Of a DNA stretch of 38,834 bases, positions 13,661 through 21,455 are shown piece by piece; the first letter of the stretch is position 1; each line of letters opens with the position of its first letter. The stretch is from assembly GCA_902470475.1 (NCBI GenBank), contig CABRGT010000010.1:1-38834 (forward strand). Direction: 5' to 3'. The DNA comes from an uncultured Porphyromonadaceae bacterium (GTDB lineage Bacteria; Bacteroidota; Bacteroidia; Bacteroidales; Muribaculaceae). The notes beneath the pieces are model-generated. The model was not told the origin of the DNA. It made no database searches and was given only the letters and a program-made list of their open reading frames with translations. Position numbers and translations under genes: made by a program.

Positions 13661-15067
13661 ATGTTTAGGATGAAATCCTCAATTCTGACCGCAATTGTCG
13701 CGCTGCTCGCCGCGGCATTCGCAATATCGTGCGACGAGACATCGAACGTGGGCAATGTGCTCGACAAAGAGTCCGTGGTGATTGTCGTCGACTCCGATTT
13801 CACTGTCACCGGCTCCACCGAATCGAATCCGGTGGTCCTCTCGCACACAACCTCGCAGCTGCTTGGCCAGGTCGACGCGCCGTCGTACGGTTCGGTATCC
13901 AGCGAGTTCGTGGCTCAGTTCATGCCGTCGATCAACATTGATACCGTAGGTGTTCGCGCAGAAAACATCGACTCGATCAAGCTGTTCATGCAGATGCCGC
14001 GTACTAACTTTACAGGCGACTCTCTTGTGCCGATGGGTGTCGAGATCTACCGTCTTACCAAGGATCTGCCTTATCCGATTTACAGCAATTTCGATCCTAC
14101 GGGTTATTATGAAAGCAGCCCCATCGCTTCGGCCATCTATACCGCCTCTACGGCCAACGAACCCGACTCGGTGAAGAAAGAGACCAACATAGCCGTGTCG
14201 ATGGCCTTGCCCGTGTCGCTTGCCCGCGAACTGTTCAACGCCTATATGGCCGATCCGACCGTGTACAGTGAACCAGACCGCTTCGCGCAGAAAGTATTCA
14301 AAGGCTTCTATTTCCGCTCGAGCTACGGAAGCGGCCGCATCAGCGACTTCACGCTCACCTCGATGCGCACCTACTATCACAAGACGACTTACAACGCCGA
14401 CTCGGCCCGTTACGAGACCAGCAATTATGTCGGCGACTACTATGCGGTCACTCCAGAGATGGTGATGAACAATATGATCAGCTACGTGCCTGCGTCAGAG
14501 ATTGAACGGATGATTGCCTCCGGCGACCAGATCATCGCCGGCCCCGCCGGATATCAGGTTGAGGTCAAATTCCCGGCCCGGGAGGTGCTCGCAAGCTACA
14601 ACCGCTACAGAAACTCGCTGCGTGTATTGAATACCCTCACGTTCGAGATTCCGGCTGATTCCATCTCCAACAAGTACGGCATCACCCCGCCGCCCTACGC
14701 CATGCTGGTTCTCAAGAAGGATGTCGACAAGTTCTTCGCCGACAATACGATCTGTGACAACATCACCTCGTTCTACTCCGCTTATAGTTCATACACGGGT
14801 GCTTATACTTTCGCTTTGCGCGGGTATCTGGAACATCTGCTCGAACTTGATGCCGTCACTGACGAGGACCTGACATTCGTGCTCGTTCCGGTGCAGGTCA
14901 ATTCGGAGTCGGCCGCCGGATCCGGTTCTTACGGCTATGGCTACGGATCATCGTCGTCGGTCGTCACGTCTATCGTGCCATATGTATCGACTCCCGTCAT
15001 GGCAAAAATTTCACTCGACAAAGCAAAAATTAAGTTGACTTTTAGCGCGCAGTCCGGAAAAATTTAG
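13661..15067 (+). CDS. DUF4270 family lipoprotein
   Basis: 468 residues. Signal peptide with lipobox FAISC (C24), followed by DETSNVGN. The acidic residues directly after the cysteine resemble Bacteroidetes surface-export signals, so it may sit on the outer face of the outer membrane; this is inference. The body is DUF4270, an all-beta domain with an early segment of the type VVLSHTTSQLLGQVDAPSYG and the later DSIKLFMQM strand. A Ser/Gly/Tyr-rich patch (about residues 417-431, GSGSYGYGYGSSSS) lies near the C-terminus. Function unknown. Two in-frame Met codons, residues 1 and 4, are possible starts. The stop codon abuts the -7 element that drives the downstream tRNA. Confidence 0.88.
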   Translation: MFRMKSSILTAIVALLAAAFAISCDETSNVGNVLDKESVVIVVDSDFTVTGSTESNPVVLSHTTSQLLGQVDAPSYGSVSSEFVAQFMPSINIDTVGVRAENIDSIKLFMQMPRTNFTGDSLVPMGVEIYRLTKDLPYPIYSNFDPTGYYESSPIASAIYTASTANEPDSVKKETNIAVSMALPVSLARELFNAYMADPTVYSEPDRFAQKVFKGFYFRSSYGSGRISDFTLTSMRTYYHKTTYNADSARYETSNYVGDYYAVTPEMVMNNMISYVPASEIERMIASGDQIIAGPAGYQVEVKFPAREVLASYNRYRNSLRVLNTLTFEIPADSISNKYGITPPPYAMLVLKKDVDKFFADNTICDNITSFYSAYSSYTGAYTFALRGYLEHLLELDAVTDEDLTFVLVPVQVNSESAAGSGSYGYGYGSSSSVVTSIVPYVSTPVMAKISLDKAKIKLTFSAQSGKI

Positions 15068-15075
15068 TAACTTTG
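15068..15075 (+). promoter_or_regulatory. -7 element of the tRNA-Thr(CGT) promoter
   Basis: TAACTTTG directly after the DUF4270 stop codon and 20 bases before the tRNA 5' end. Any -33 element would lie within the last codons of DUF4270 (TTGACTTTT at 15035-15043 is near but not at ideal distance). Confidence 0.6.
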
Positions 15076-15095
15076 CACCGTCAAAGTGACACATC

Positions 15096-15171
15096 GCCGC
15101 AATAGCTCAGTTGGTAGAGCATTTCATTCGTAACGAAAAGGTCGTGGGTTCGAGTCCCACTCGCGGCTCCA
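15096..15171 (+). tRNA. tRNA-Thr (anticodon CGT)
   Basis: 76 bases with encoded CCA. Anticodon loop TTCGTAA gives CGT, reading ACG. D-arm GCTC/GAGC, T-arm GTGGG-TTCGAGT-CCCAC and discriminator T are regular. Two stem positions do not pair: A6 with C67 in the acceptor stem and A31 with C39 in the anticodon stem. The rest supports a working tRNA, with a promoter upstream and a terminator downstream. Confidence 0.93.
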
Positions 15172-15183
15172 TAAAGCTGAGAG

Positions 15184-15227
15184 GCCTATGATTATTGGAT
15201 CGGATTCTGATAATTGTAGGCTCTTTT
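15184..15227 (+). terminator. Terminator after tRNA-Thr(CGT)
   Basis: 12-bp stem GCCTATGATTAT / ATAATTGTAGGC (two G-U pairs; 15184-15195 with 15210-15221), 14-base loop, followed by TCTTTTC. Confidence 0.75.
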
Positions 15228-15329
15228 CGTATTTACACGCAACAATGTGTGCGTGAATTACATTAATATCATAGCGTGTCAGATATCACGTATCATAAGA
15301 TACTTCAATATTCAAAAAATGTCTATGTC

Positions 15330-16127
15330 ATGAGAATCCGGAATCTTATCGTCGGGGTAATGCTTGCAGGTGCCGGGCTTTCGGCCGCCGCGGCCGCGCC
15401 TGTCAAAACCTTTTTCGACCTGGTCAGTGACGAGCGTGTCATGTTCGATACCGATATTGCCGATGAAGACCTGTCTGTAGCCGGCGCGCCGCTCAGGAAT
15501 GTGCGCGTGCGCGTGTCACTCGTGCGTCCGGTCGATCTTGGCGGCCGCGATCTGACGGCTCTGCGTGCGGCGCTCGATGCTGCGGCCGGCGTCACGTTTA
15601 CCGATTCCGGCGCGCTGAGCGTGGATTCATGGCAGTCTCTGAGGCCCGCGGCGGACTCTGATGCCGGTGCCGGATGTGGCCAGTGGCTGAGCGTGAACAC
15701 CTCGCTTGTATGTCTTGATAATGACATGGCGGTGTGGCGCGCTGACACGGAGATATACACCGGCGGAGCGCATGGCATGTATTCGGCCGGTTTCGTCAAC
15801 TATTCGATTGCTGACGGGAGGGTGCTTCAGTTCAGTGATGTGTTTGCCCCCGACGCTAAACCGGCCCTCGCAAAGGCCATACGGGCATGGATCGCGCAGA
15901 GCGTGTATGCCCGCGATGTGACAGCGTACAGCGATTGTGGTCTGGAAGCGGTAGAAGTCCCGTCGGCCTTTTACTTCGACGGGCAGGGGAAGGTGTGGTT
16001 TGTCTACCAGCCGTATGAGATTGCGCCGTATTCGGCGGGTATGATATTCGTGCCTCTGAACCTGTGGGAGATAGGCGACACGCTTACGCCTTACGGCAGA
16101 CGTCTGTTCGGCATCGGTGCTGAATAG
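15330..16127 (+). CDS. Exported DUF3298 (RsiV C-terminal-like) protein
   Basis: 265 residues from the ATG at 15330, which begins a good signal peptide (MRIRNLIVGVMLAGAGLSAAAAA); the open frame from a GTG at 15276 adds 18 residues without support. The C-terminal 100 residues are a DUF3298 domain, with GGAHGMYSAGFVNYSIADG, the VLQFSDVFAP strand and the closing VWFVYQPYEIAPYSAGMIFVPL. In RsiV this domain binds lysozyme, and in other exported proteins its role is unknown. No transmembrane anti-sigma part is present, so this is a free periplasmic protein or, lacking a cysteine at the cleavage site, a non-lipidated one. It stands alone between two terminators, and I see no clear -7 element ahead of it. 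Confidence 0.83.
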   Translation: MRIRNLIVGVMLAGAGLSAAAAAPVKTFFDLVSDERVMFDTDIADEDLSVAGAPLRNVRVRVSLVRPVDLGGRDLTALRAALDAAAGVTFTDSGALSVDSWQSLRPAADSDAGAGCGQWLSVNTSLVCLDNDMAVWRADTEIYTGGAHGMYSAGFVNYSIADGRVLQFSDVFAPDAKPALAKAIRAWIAQSVYARDVTAYSDCGLEAVEVPSAFYFDGQGKVWFVYQPYEIAPYSAGMIFVPLNLWEIGDTLTPYGRRLFGIGAE

Positions 16128-16146
16128 CCTTGTAATATTCTGAGAT

Positions 16147-16195
16147 AATAAAAAGACACTGAGGCTGCCGTCGGCGTCCTCAGTGTCTTTTTATT
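16147..16195. terminator. Bidirectional terminator between DUF3298 gene and nagB
   Basis: Perfect 18-bp inverted repeat, AATAAAAAGACACTGAGG (16147-16164) with its complement at 16178-16195, 13-base loop. The A-run on one side and T-run on the other make it a textbook terminator for both converging genes. Confidence 0.95.
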
Positions 16196-16233
16196 GGCTT
16201 GAATGGCGTTGTTGATCCTTTGGTCAGCTGTGC

Positions 16234-17043
16234 TTAGAGCTGCGTGTCGGGATCGATGTTGGCGCTTTCGATGTCCTTGAAATATTTGTAGGTCTGCACC
16301 ATGAGTTCGCCGCAGGCTTCCTCGTCGGCCACGATGAGCGCCTTGGGATGCATCTGCAGGGCCGAGATGGTCCACATCTGCGAGATGCCGCCTTCGACGC
16401 CATGTTTCAGCGCGCGGGCCTTGTTGTGGCCGTTGACGATCAGCAGCACACTCTTGGCGGCGCATATGGTTCCGACGCCTACGGTGAGGGCAGTTTTCGG
16501 CACGAGATCCACGTTGTTGTCGAAAAAGCGGGAGTTGGCTATGATGGTGTCGCGGGTCAGTGTCTTCATGCGGGTGCGCGAGCTCAGCGACGAGCCCGGC
16601 TCGTTGAAAGCGATGTGGCCGTCGGGGCCGACGCCACCCAGGAACAGATCGATGCCGCCGTACGAGGCGATCTTCTCTTCATAGCGCTTGCATTCCTCGA
16701 TGGGGTCGGGGGCGTTGCCGTTGAGGATGTTGACCTGCTCGGCGGGGATATCTATCTGGTTGAAGAAATTGGTCCACATGAAGGTGTAATAGCTCTGCTC
16801 GTGGTCGCGGGGGATGCCGCAGTATTCGTCCATGTTGAAGGTTACTACGTGCTTGAACGACACTTTGCCGGTCTTGTTGAGCTTGATGAGTTCGCGGTAC
16901 ATGCCCAGGGGTGAGCTGCCGGTGGGACAGCCGAGCACGAAAGGCTTTTCGGCCGTGGGCTTGGCTTCGTTGATGCGTGCTGCTACATAGTTGGCGGCCC
17001 AGCGGGATACTTCGGCGTAGGTCGGTTCGATGATCAGTCTCAT
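16234..17043 (-). CDS. nagB: Glucosamine-6-phosphate deaminase
   Basis: 269 residues, close to the 266 of the E. coli enzyme. Catalytic residues fall at the same numbers as in E. coli: D72 (MDEYCG), D141 and H143 (GGVGPDGHIAFNEPG) and E148. The phosphate loop is LGCPTGSSPLGMYREL. It converts glucosamine 6-phosphate to fructose 6-phosphate and ammonia, feeding amino sugars from mucin glycans or recycled peptidoglycan into glycolysis. It stands as a single gene with its own promoter and terminator; no nagA or transporter is adjacent. Hexameric allosteric family; whether this one responds to GlcNAc-6-P cannot be seen. Confidence 0.97.
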   Translation of the reverse strand: MRLIIEPTYAEVSRWAANYVAARINEAKPTAEKPFVLGCPTGSSPLGMYRELIKLNKTGKVSFKHVVTFNMDEYCGIPRDHEQSYYTFMWTNFFNQIDIPAEQVNILNGNAPDPIEECKRYEEKIASYGGIDLFLGGVGPDGHIAFNEPGSSLSSRTRMKTLTRDTIIANSRFFDNNVDLVPKTALTVGVGTICAAKSVLLIVNGHNKARALKHGVEGGISQMWTISALQMHPKALIVADEEACGELMVQTYKYFKDIESANIDPDTQL

Positions 17044-17101
17044 TGTTTTAAGTATTGTGGTTTATTTGTTCGATATTCGTCGATTCAAGGGTTTTGTATC
17101 G

Positions 17102-17109
17102 CAAAGTTA
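17102..17109 (-). promoter_or_regulatory. -7 element of the nagB promoter
   Basis: Minus-strand TAACTTTG, 58 bases before the ATG. No clear -33. The leader is long for this genome. Confidence 0.6.
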
Positions 17110-17153
17110 GCAAATAAAATTGTTTTATGACCGGATATGTCAAAATAAAATAT

Positions 17154-17161
17154 TACTTTTG
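17154..17161 (+). promoter_or_regulatory. -7 element of the cytidylate kinase-like operon
   Basis: TACTTTTG, 26 bases before the ATG at 17188; fits TAnnTTTG. The -33 is not clear. Confidence 0.55.
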
Positions 17162-17187
17162 CCTGTCAAAACATAAATACCGGAAGG

Positions 17188-17850
17188 ATGAGCAACGAAA
17201 CCACGCACCCGCTGGGACAATTTGTCATAACGATCGGCCGCGCTTTCGGCGCGGGCGGCCGTGAACTCGGTCAGACGATAGCGCGCAAACTTGGAGTGGC
17301 ATACTACGACAAGGAGCTGCTCAACGAGGCCGCCGCCCGGGCCGGCATGAGTCCCGCGCTCTTCGCCAAGAACGACGAGCGCGCTCCGGGAATGCTCGCC
17401 GGGCTGCCCCCGCTGAGCATGGGTTACAATCCGCTGTCGTGGTACACGGGCCCCGGCGGAGCGTCGGGCGAGCGTGTATACCGCGCCCAGAGCGATTTCA
17501 TTCACCATGTGGCCGAGCAGGGGCCGTGTGTCATCGTGGGCCGTACGGCCGATTATATTTTGCGTGACTTGCCCAATGTGCTCAATGTGTTTCTGCATGC
17601 TCCCGAGGAAGTATGCGTCCGCCGCATAATCGGGCGTCAGGATTGCAAGGACGAGGAGAAGGCGCGTGCGATCCGCCGGAAGACCAACCGCCTGCGCGCC
17701 GAATTCTACAATTTCTATACCGACCGCACCTGGGGCGACGCGTCCACTTACCATCTGACGATCGATTCGTCGGTACTCCCTGTGGAGGACACGGCCGACT
17801 TCATCATCGCCTTCCTGAAGCATTTTTTGAATCAAAGGAAATCAAAATGA
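17188..17850 (+). CDS. Cytidylate kinase-like family protein
   Basis: 220 residues. ITIGRAFGAGGRELG (14-28) is the P-loop version of the cytidylate-kinase-like family (AAA_26/Cytidylate_kin2 type), followed by LGVAYYDKELL and later VIVGRTADYIL (residues about 114-124) and RRIIGRQDC, the lid region. These proteins resemble CMP kinase but are distinct from the essential Cmk; the phosphate acceptor is not established. Translationally coupled to the next gene by an ATGA overlap at 17847-17850. The segment around residues 65-90 (GLPPLSMGYNPLSWYTGPGG) is Pro/Gly-rich and replaces the usual acceptor-binding part. Confidence 0.88.
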   Translation: MSNETTHPLGQFVITIGRAFGAGGRELGQTIARKLGVAYYDKELLNEAAARAGMSPALFAKNDERAPGMLAGLPPLSMGYNPLSWYTGPGGASGERVYRAQSDFIHHVAEQGPCVIVGRTADYILRDLPNVLNVFLHAPEEVCVRRIIGRQDCKDEEKARAIRRKTNRLRAEFYNFYTDRTWGDASTYHLTIDSSVLPVEDTADFIIAFLKHFLNQRKSK

Positions 17851-18227
17851 CAGCTGAAGATACCAGACGACTCCAGAGCGACCCCGACGGGCTGCTGAAT
17901 TACGAATATCTTGCCAACAACATAGCTGAGATAGCCGACGATCTGCCGCAGATTGTCGAAAACATCCGGCGGGTGGACCTTTCGGGTCAGTTCACGGCCT
18001 CGGCGGCCCGCTATCTCCATGCCATCGACCCCGTGCAGTTTGCTCCGGCCATCCGTGAGCTGGTGGCCGCTACCATCGACAAGGATCGCGAGCACCGTTA
18101 CCTGCCCGATATTCTGCAGGGACTCTACGGTCCCGACTATCGGGAACATGCCGCCGAACTGTCGGCCACTGACGACAACTTCCGCCGGATCTACAAGCGT
18201 CTCTTTCCCTCGCACGAAGCTTTCTAA
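17847..18227 (+). CDS. Conserved-looking hypothetical protein, 126 aa
   Basis: I do not recognise a family. 126 residues, mainly helical by appearance, acidic N-terminal half, no signal peptide, membrane segment or cysteine. Segments such as LLNYEYLANNIAEIADDLPQ and YLPDILQGLYGPDYREHAAEL suggest a compact helical domain. The start overlaps the cytidylate-kinase-like stop (ATGA) and the lipoprotein cyclophilin follows 12 bases after its stop, so it belongs to that operon. The frame has the strong third-position GC bias of its neighbours, supporting a real gene. A partner of the kinase-like protein is a reasonable guess from coupling only. Confidence 0.75.
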   Translation: MTAEDTRRLQSDPDGLLNYEYLANNIAEIADDLPQIVENIRRVDLSGQFTASAARYLHAIDPVQFAPAIRELVAATIDKDREHRYLPDILQGLYGPDYREHAAELSATDDNFRRIYKRLFPSHEAF

Positions 18228-18239
18228 TCCTTCCGACTC

Positions 18240-19142
18240 ATGAAACGATTATTCAGAAACGCAGCCGTGGCCATGGCACTCGTGATGGCGTTCGCCGCCG
18301 CTGCCTGCAGCCGCGCCGCCGCCGGCAACGAGGCCGCCGCTGCCGCTACACCCACAACTACCGATACGACAATGACTGCCAACACCGACACAACTTCCGT
18401 AAAAGTAAAGGTCGAGACAACTCTCGGCACTTTCACCGTGCTGCTCTACGGCGACACTCCCCGGCACCGCGACAATTTCGTGAAACTTGTCAATGAAAAA
18501 TATTACGACGGCACGCTTTTCCATCGCGTGATCAAGGATTTCATGGTGCAGACCGGCGATCCTGATTCGAAAAATGCCGCCCCCGGACAGCGCCTTGGCG
18601 CAGGTGGACCGGACTACACCCTCGAGGCCGAGATAATGTTCCCGAAACACTTCCACAAGCGCGGAGCGCTGGCGGCGGCCCGTCAGGGCGATCAGGTGAA
18701 TCCCGAGCGCCGCTCGTCGGGCTCGCAGTTCTACGTGGTTACCGGCCAGAAAGTGCCTGAAGCCTATATACCGAACCTCAAGGCACAGCTCGAGCAGAGC
18801 CAGATGCAGGCTGTATTCAACGGCCTGGCCGCACAGAACATGGACCGCATACGTCAGCTGCAGGCCGCAGGCGATTCCCAGGGACTCGAGGCACTGCGTC
18901 AGGAACTTATACAACGCACCGAGCAGGAGGTCGCTGCCCGTCCAATGACTCTTACGCCCGAAATGGCGCAGGCATATACCACCGTAGGCGGTGCTCCGCA
19001 TCTCGACGGCCAGTACACCGTCTTCGGCGAGGTGATCGAAGGGATGGACGTGATCGACCGCATCGAGAAGGTCGAGACCGACGCTGCCGACCGCCCCAGA
19101 GAGGATGTGCGCATCATCTCGATGACAGTTCTCGATGATTGA
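18240..19142 (+). CDS. Lipoprotein cyclophilin-type peptidyl-prolyl isomerase
   Basis: 300 residues. Signal peptide with lipobox AAAAC (C23), a Thr/Ala-rich linker to about residue 52, then a cyclophilin domain: FHRVIKDFMVQTGDP (94-108, with R96, F101, M102, Q104) and GSQFYVV (161-167, with Q163 and F164), ending in LDGQYTVFGEV. Between the GSQFYVV strand and YTTVGG lies a helical insert of about 70 residues (172-245), rich in Gln, Glu and Ala, absent from short bacterial cyclophilins. It should catalyse proline isomerisation in envelope proteins from a lipid anchor. The last eight bases overlap the M16 peptidase start. Confidence 0.92.
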   Translation: MKRLFRNAAVAMALVMAFAAAACSRAAAGNEAAAAATPTTTDTTMTANTDTTSVKVKVETTLGTFTVLLYGDTPRHRDNFVKLVNEKYYDGTLFHRVIKDFMVQTGDPDSKNAAPGQRLGAGGPDYTLEAEIMFPKHFHKRGALAAARQGDQVNPERRSSGSQFYVVTGQKVPEAYIPNLKAQLEQSQMQAVFNGLAAQNMDRIRQLQAAGDSQGLEALRQELIQRTEQEVAARPMTLTPEMAQAYTTVGGAPHLDGQYTVFGEVIEGMDVIDRIEKVETDAADRPREDVRIISMTVLDD

Positions 19143-20376
19143 TTTCCGGCGCTACACGCTCGCCAACGGCCTGCGTGTGATCCACAGCTATGATCCGTCG
19201 GTTTCGATGGCGGCTGTCGATGTGCTCTATGATACCGGCGCGCGCGACGAGCGACGCACCCTCACCGGCATAGCGCATCTGTTCGAGCATCTGATGTTCG
19301 GCGGCTCGGCCAACGTGGCCGATTTCGACATAGAGATGAGCAATGCCGGCGGACGCACCAACGCTTGGACATCGAGCGACTTCACAAATTTCTATGACGT
19401 GCTTCCGGCAGCGAATATCGAGACGGCGATGCGCCTCGAGAGCGACCGCATGCTTGCTCTCTCGTTCAATCCGGAGGGGTTGCGTGTACAGCAGCAGGTA
19501 GTCATCGAAGAATTCAAGCAGACCTGTCTCAATGCGCCCTACGGCGATCTGATGCACCACTTGCGTCGGGCAGCCTACGCTCCCGGACATCCCTATTCGT
19601 GGCCTGTGATCGGTCTGAAACCCGAACATGTGGCTGCGGCTACCGTCGACGATATCCGAGACTGGTTCTATGCCCATTATGCCCCCGACAATGCCGTGCT
19701 GGCCATAACCGGCGCGGTCGATTACGACTGCGGCAGGGACATGGTCGAGAAATGGTTCGGAGATATCCCGCGTCGTAATCCGGCGCCGCGGCCTGTCATA
19801 GATCCAGGGTTCCCGAGCCACACGGTCAGAGTCGAGGCCCGGGGCAACGCTCCGGTGCCCTGTGTGGTGATAGCCGTTCCGATGGACAGGTATGGTACGG
19901 CCGACTACTATGCCGCCGACTGCATCACCGACATTCTGTCGGCCGGTCGTTCGAGCCGTATCTACCGCGATCTTGTCGTGGGCGGCGACGGCTCCATTAT
20001 CGACGCCGACGCGTCCATTATCGGCAGCGAGGATGCCGGACTGTTGCTTATGACGGCGCGTCTGAGCGAGGGAGCGGCGCCGCAGGCTGCCATAGAGGCT
20101 CTGTTGGACGAACTGCGCGGCCTGGCCGGCGGACGCCCCGTCACACCCCATGAACTCGAGCGCACGCTCGCATCGTTCGAGACGACTTTCGCGCTGGGCA
20201 ATTTAGACATCTCGGCCAGAGCCTTCAATCTGGCCCTGGCCGAAATGCATGGAGAAAATATCAATGACACGGTAGCGCGTCAGCGGCTGATCACTGGTGC
20301 CGACATCCGCCGGGTGGCGGCGGCTCTTGCACTCAGGCCGCGCGTGGAGCTGGTCTACACAGCCCGCAATAGCTGA
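19135..20376 (+). CDS. M16 family zinc metallopeptidase (single-chain half)
   Basis: 413 residues, one M16 repeat pair (N- and C-terminal halves), as in the small bacterial peptidases of the processing-peptidase type. The zinc motif HxxEH is HLFEH (48-52), with the third ligand in VVIEEFKQ (E125 or E126), so it should be active. LSAGRSSRIYRDL in the second half is the conserved substrate-side segment. No signal peptide, so it is cytoplasmic, or its partner is elsewhere; active members often pair with an inactive subunit, not seen here. It overlaps the cyclophilin gene by eight bases. The gene is convergent with queA, with only six bases between stops and no visible terminator. Confidence 0.92.
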   Translation: MIDFRRYTLANGLRVIHSYDPSVSMAAVDVLYDTGARDERRTLTGIAHLFEHLMFGGSANVADFDIEMSNAGGRTNAWTSSDFTNFYDVLPAANIETAMRLESDRMLALSFNPEGLRVQQQVVIEEFKQTCLNAPYGDLMHHLRRAAYAPGHPYSWPVIGLKPEHVAAATVDDIRDWFYAHYAPDNAVLAITGAVDYDCGRDMVEKWFGDIPRRNPAPRPVIDPGFPSHTVRVEARGNAPVPCVVIAVPMDRYGTADYYAADCITDILSAGRSSRIYRDLVVGGDGSIIDADASIIGSEDAGLLLMTARLSEGAAPQAAIEALLDELRGLAGGRPVTPHELERTLASFETTFALGNLDISARAFNLALAEMHGENINDTVARQRLITGADIRRVAAALALRPRVELVYTARNS

Positions 20377-20382
20377 CGCCGC

Positions 20383-21432
20383 TTAGAGGATAAGCATCGC
20401 GTCGCCGTAGCAACCGAAGTGATACCCTTCTTTGACGGCCTCGTGGTAGGCTTCCATCACCAGATCGTAGCCGCCGAAGGCCGACACCATCATCAGCATA
20501 GTTGAATACGGCAGGTGGAAGTCCGTAAGCAGCGACGTGGTCACCGTGAAATCGTACGGCGGGAAGATGAATTTGTTGGTCCAGCCGTCATATACTTTCA
20601 TATGGCCGCCCATTGATACTGCCGATGCGATGCCGCGCAGCACGCTCGTGCCTACGGCACACACCTGTTTGTCGGCGTCTTTGGCGCGGTTGACAGTCTC
20701 TACCAGTTCGGGCGACGCATTCATCTGCTCGGAGTCCATCCGGTGCTTGGTCAGGTCCTCGACGTCGATCTCGCGGAAAGTGCCCAGGCCGCTGTGCAGG
20801 GTGATGAACGCCTGTTCGACGCCGCGTATCTCAAGACGCTTGAGCAGCTCGCGCGAGAAGTGCAGGCCCACGCCGGGCGCTACAACAGCACCTTCCCTGC
20901 GGGCGTAGAGTGTCTGATAGGCCTCGACATCCTCTTCGCGGGGCGGACGGTTTATGTAACCCGGCAGAGGGGTGTGGCCCAGGGCGAACAGCTCTTTCTT
21001 GAATTCGTCGTGCGGGCCGTCGTAGAGGAAGCGGAGCGTGCGTCCGCGCGAGGTGGTGTTGTCGATCACTTCGGCCACCATCGTGCCGTCCTCGCCGAAG
21101 TAAAGCTTGTTGCCGATGCGGATCTTGCGGGCCGGTTCGACCAGCACGTCCCACAGTTTGTTTTCGGCGTTGAGCTCGCGCAGCAGGAACACCTCGATGC
21201 GCGCTCCGGTCTTCTCTTTGTTGCCGTAGAGCAGCGCGGGGAACACCTGTGTGTCGTTGAAGACCATCACGTCGCCTTCGCCGTAATAGTTGAGGATGTC
21301 TTTGAAAACTTTGTGTTCTATGGAGCCGTCCTTGCGGTTGAGAACCATCATGCGGCACTCGTCGCGCTCGCGCGGAGGATCCTGTGCCACTAATTCATCG
21401 GGAAGATTGAATTTGAATTGAGAAAGCTTCAT
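20383..21432 (-). CDS. queA: S-adenosylmethionine:tRNA ribosyltransferase-isomerase
   Basis: 349 residues, family length. Begins FNLPDELVAQDPPRERDECRMMVLNR, the QueA hallmark, and carries PLPGYINR and the C-terminal GGYDLVMEAYHEAVKEGYHFGCYGDAMLI. It transfers and rearranges the ribosyl group of SAM onto 7-aminomethyl-7-deazaguanine at position 34 of tRNA, forming epoxyqueuosine. It is the last gene of the ftsX-DUF3098-uppP-truB-queA run, 23 bases after truB, and pairs with truB as tRNA modification. No tgt or other queuosine gene is in the window. Confidence 0.97.
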   Translation of the reverse strand: MKLSQFKFNLPDELVAQDPPRERDECRMMVLNRKDGSIEHKVFKDILNYYGEGDVMVFNDTQVFPALLYGNKEKTGARIEVFLLRELNAENKLWDVLVEPARKIRIGNKLYFGEDGTMVAEVIDNTTSRGRTLRFLYDGPHDEFKKELFALGHTPLPGYINRPPREEDVEAYQTLYARREGAVVAPGVGLHFSRELLKRLEIRGVEQAFITLHSGLGTFREIDVEDLTKHRMDSEQMNASPELVETVNRAKDADKQVCAVGTSVLRGIASAVSMGGHMKVYDGWTNKFIFPPYDFTVTTSLLTDFHLPYSTMLMMVSAFGGYDLVMEAYHEAVKEGYHFGCYGDAMLIL

Positions 21433-21455
21433 TTTATGGTAACGGTGTAATTTTT

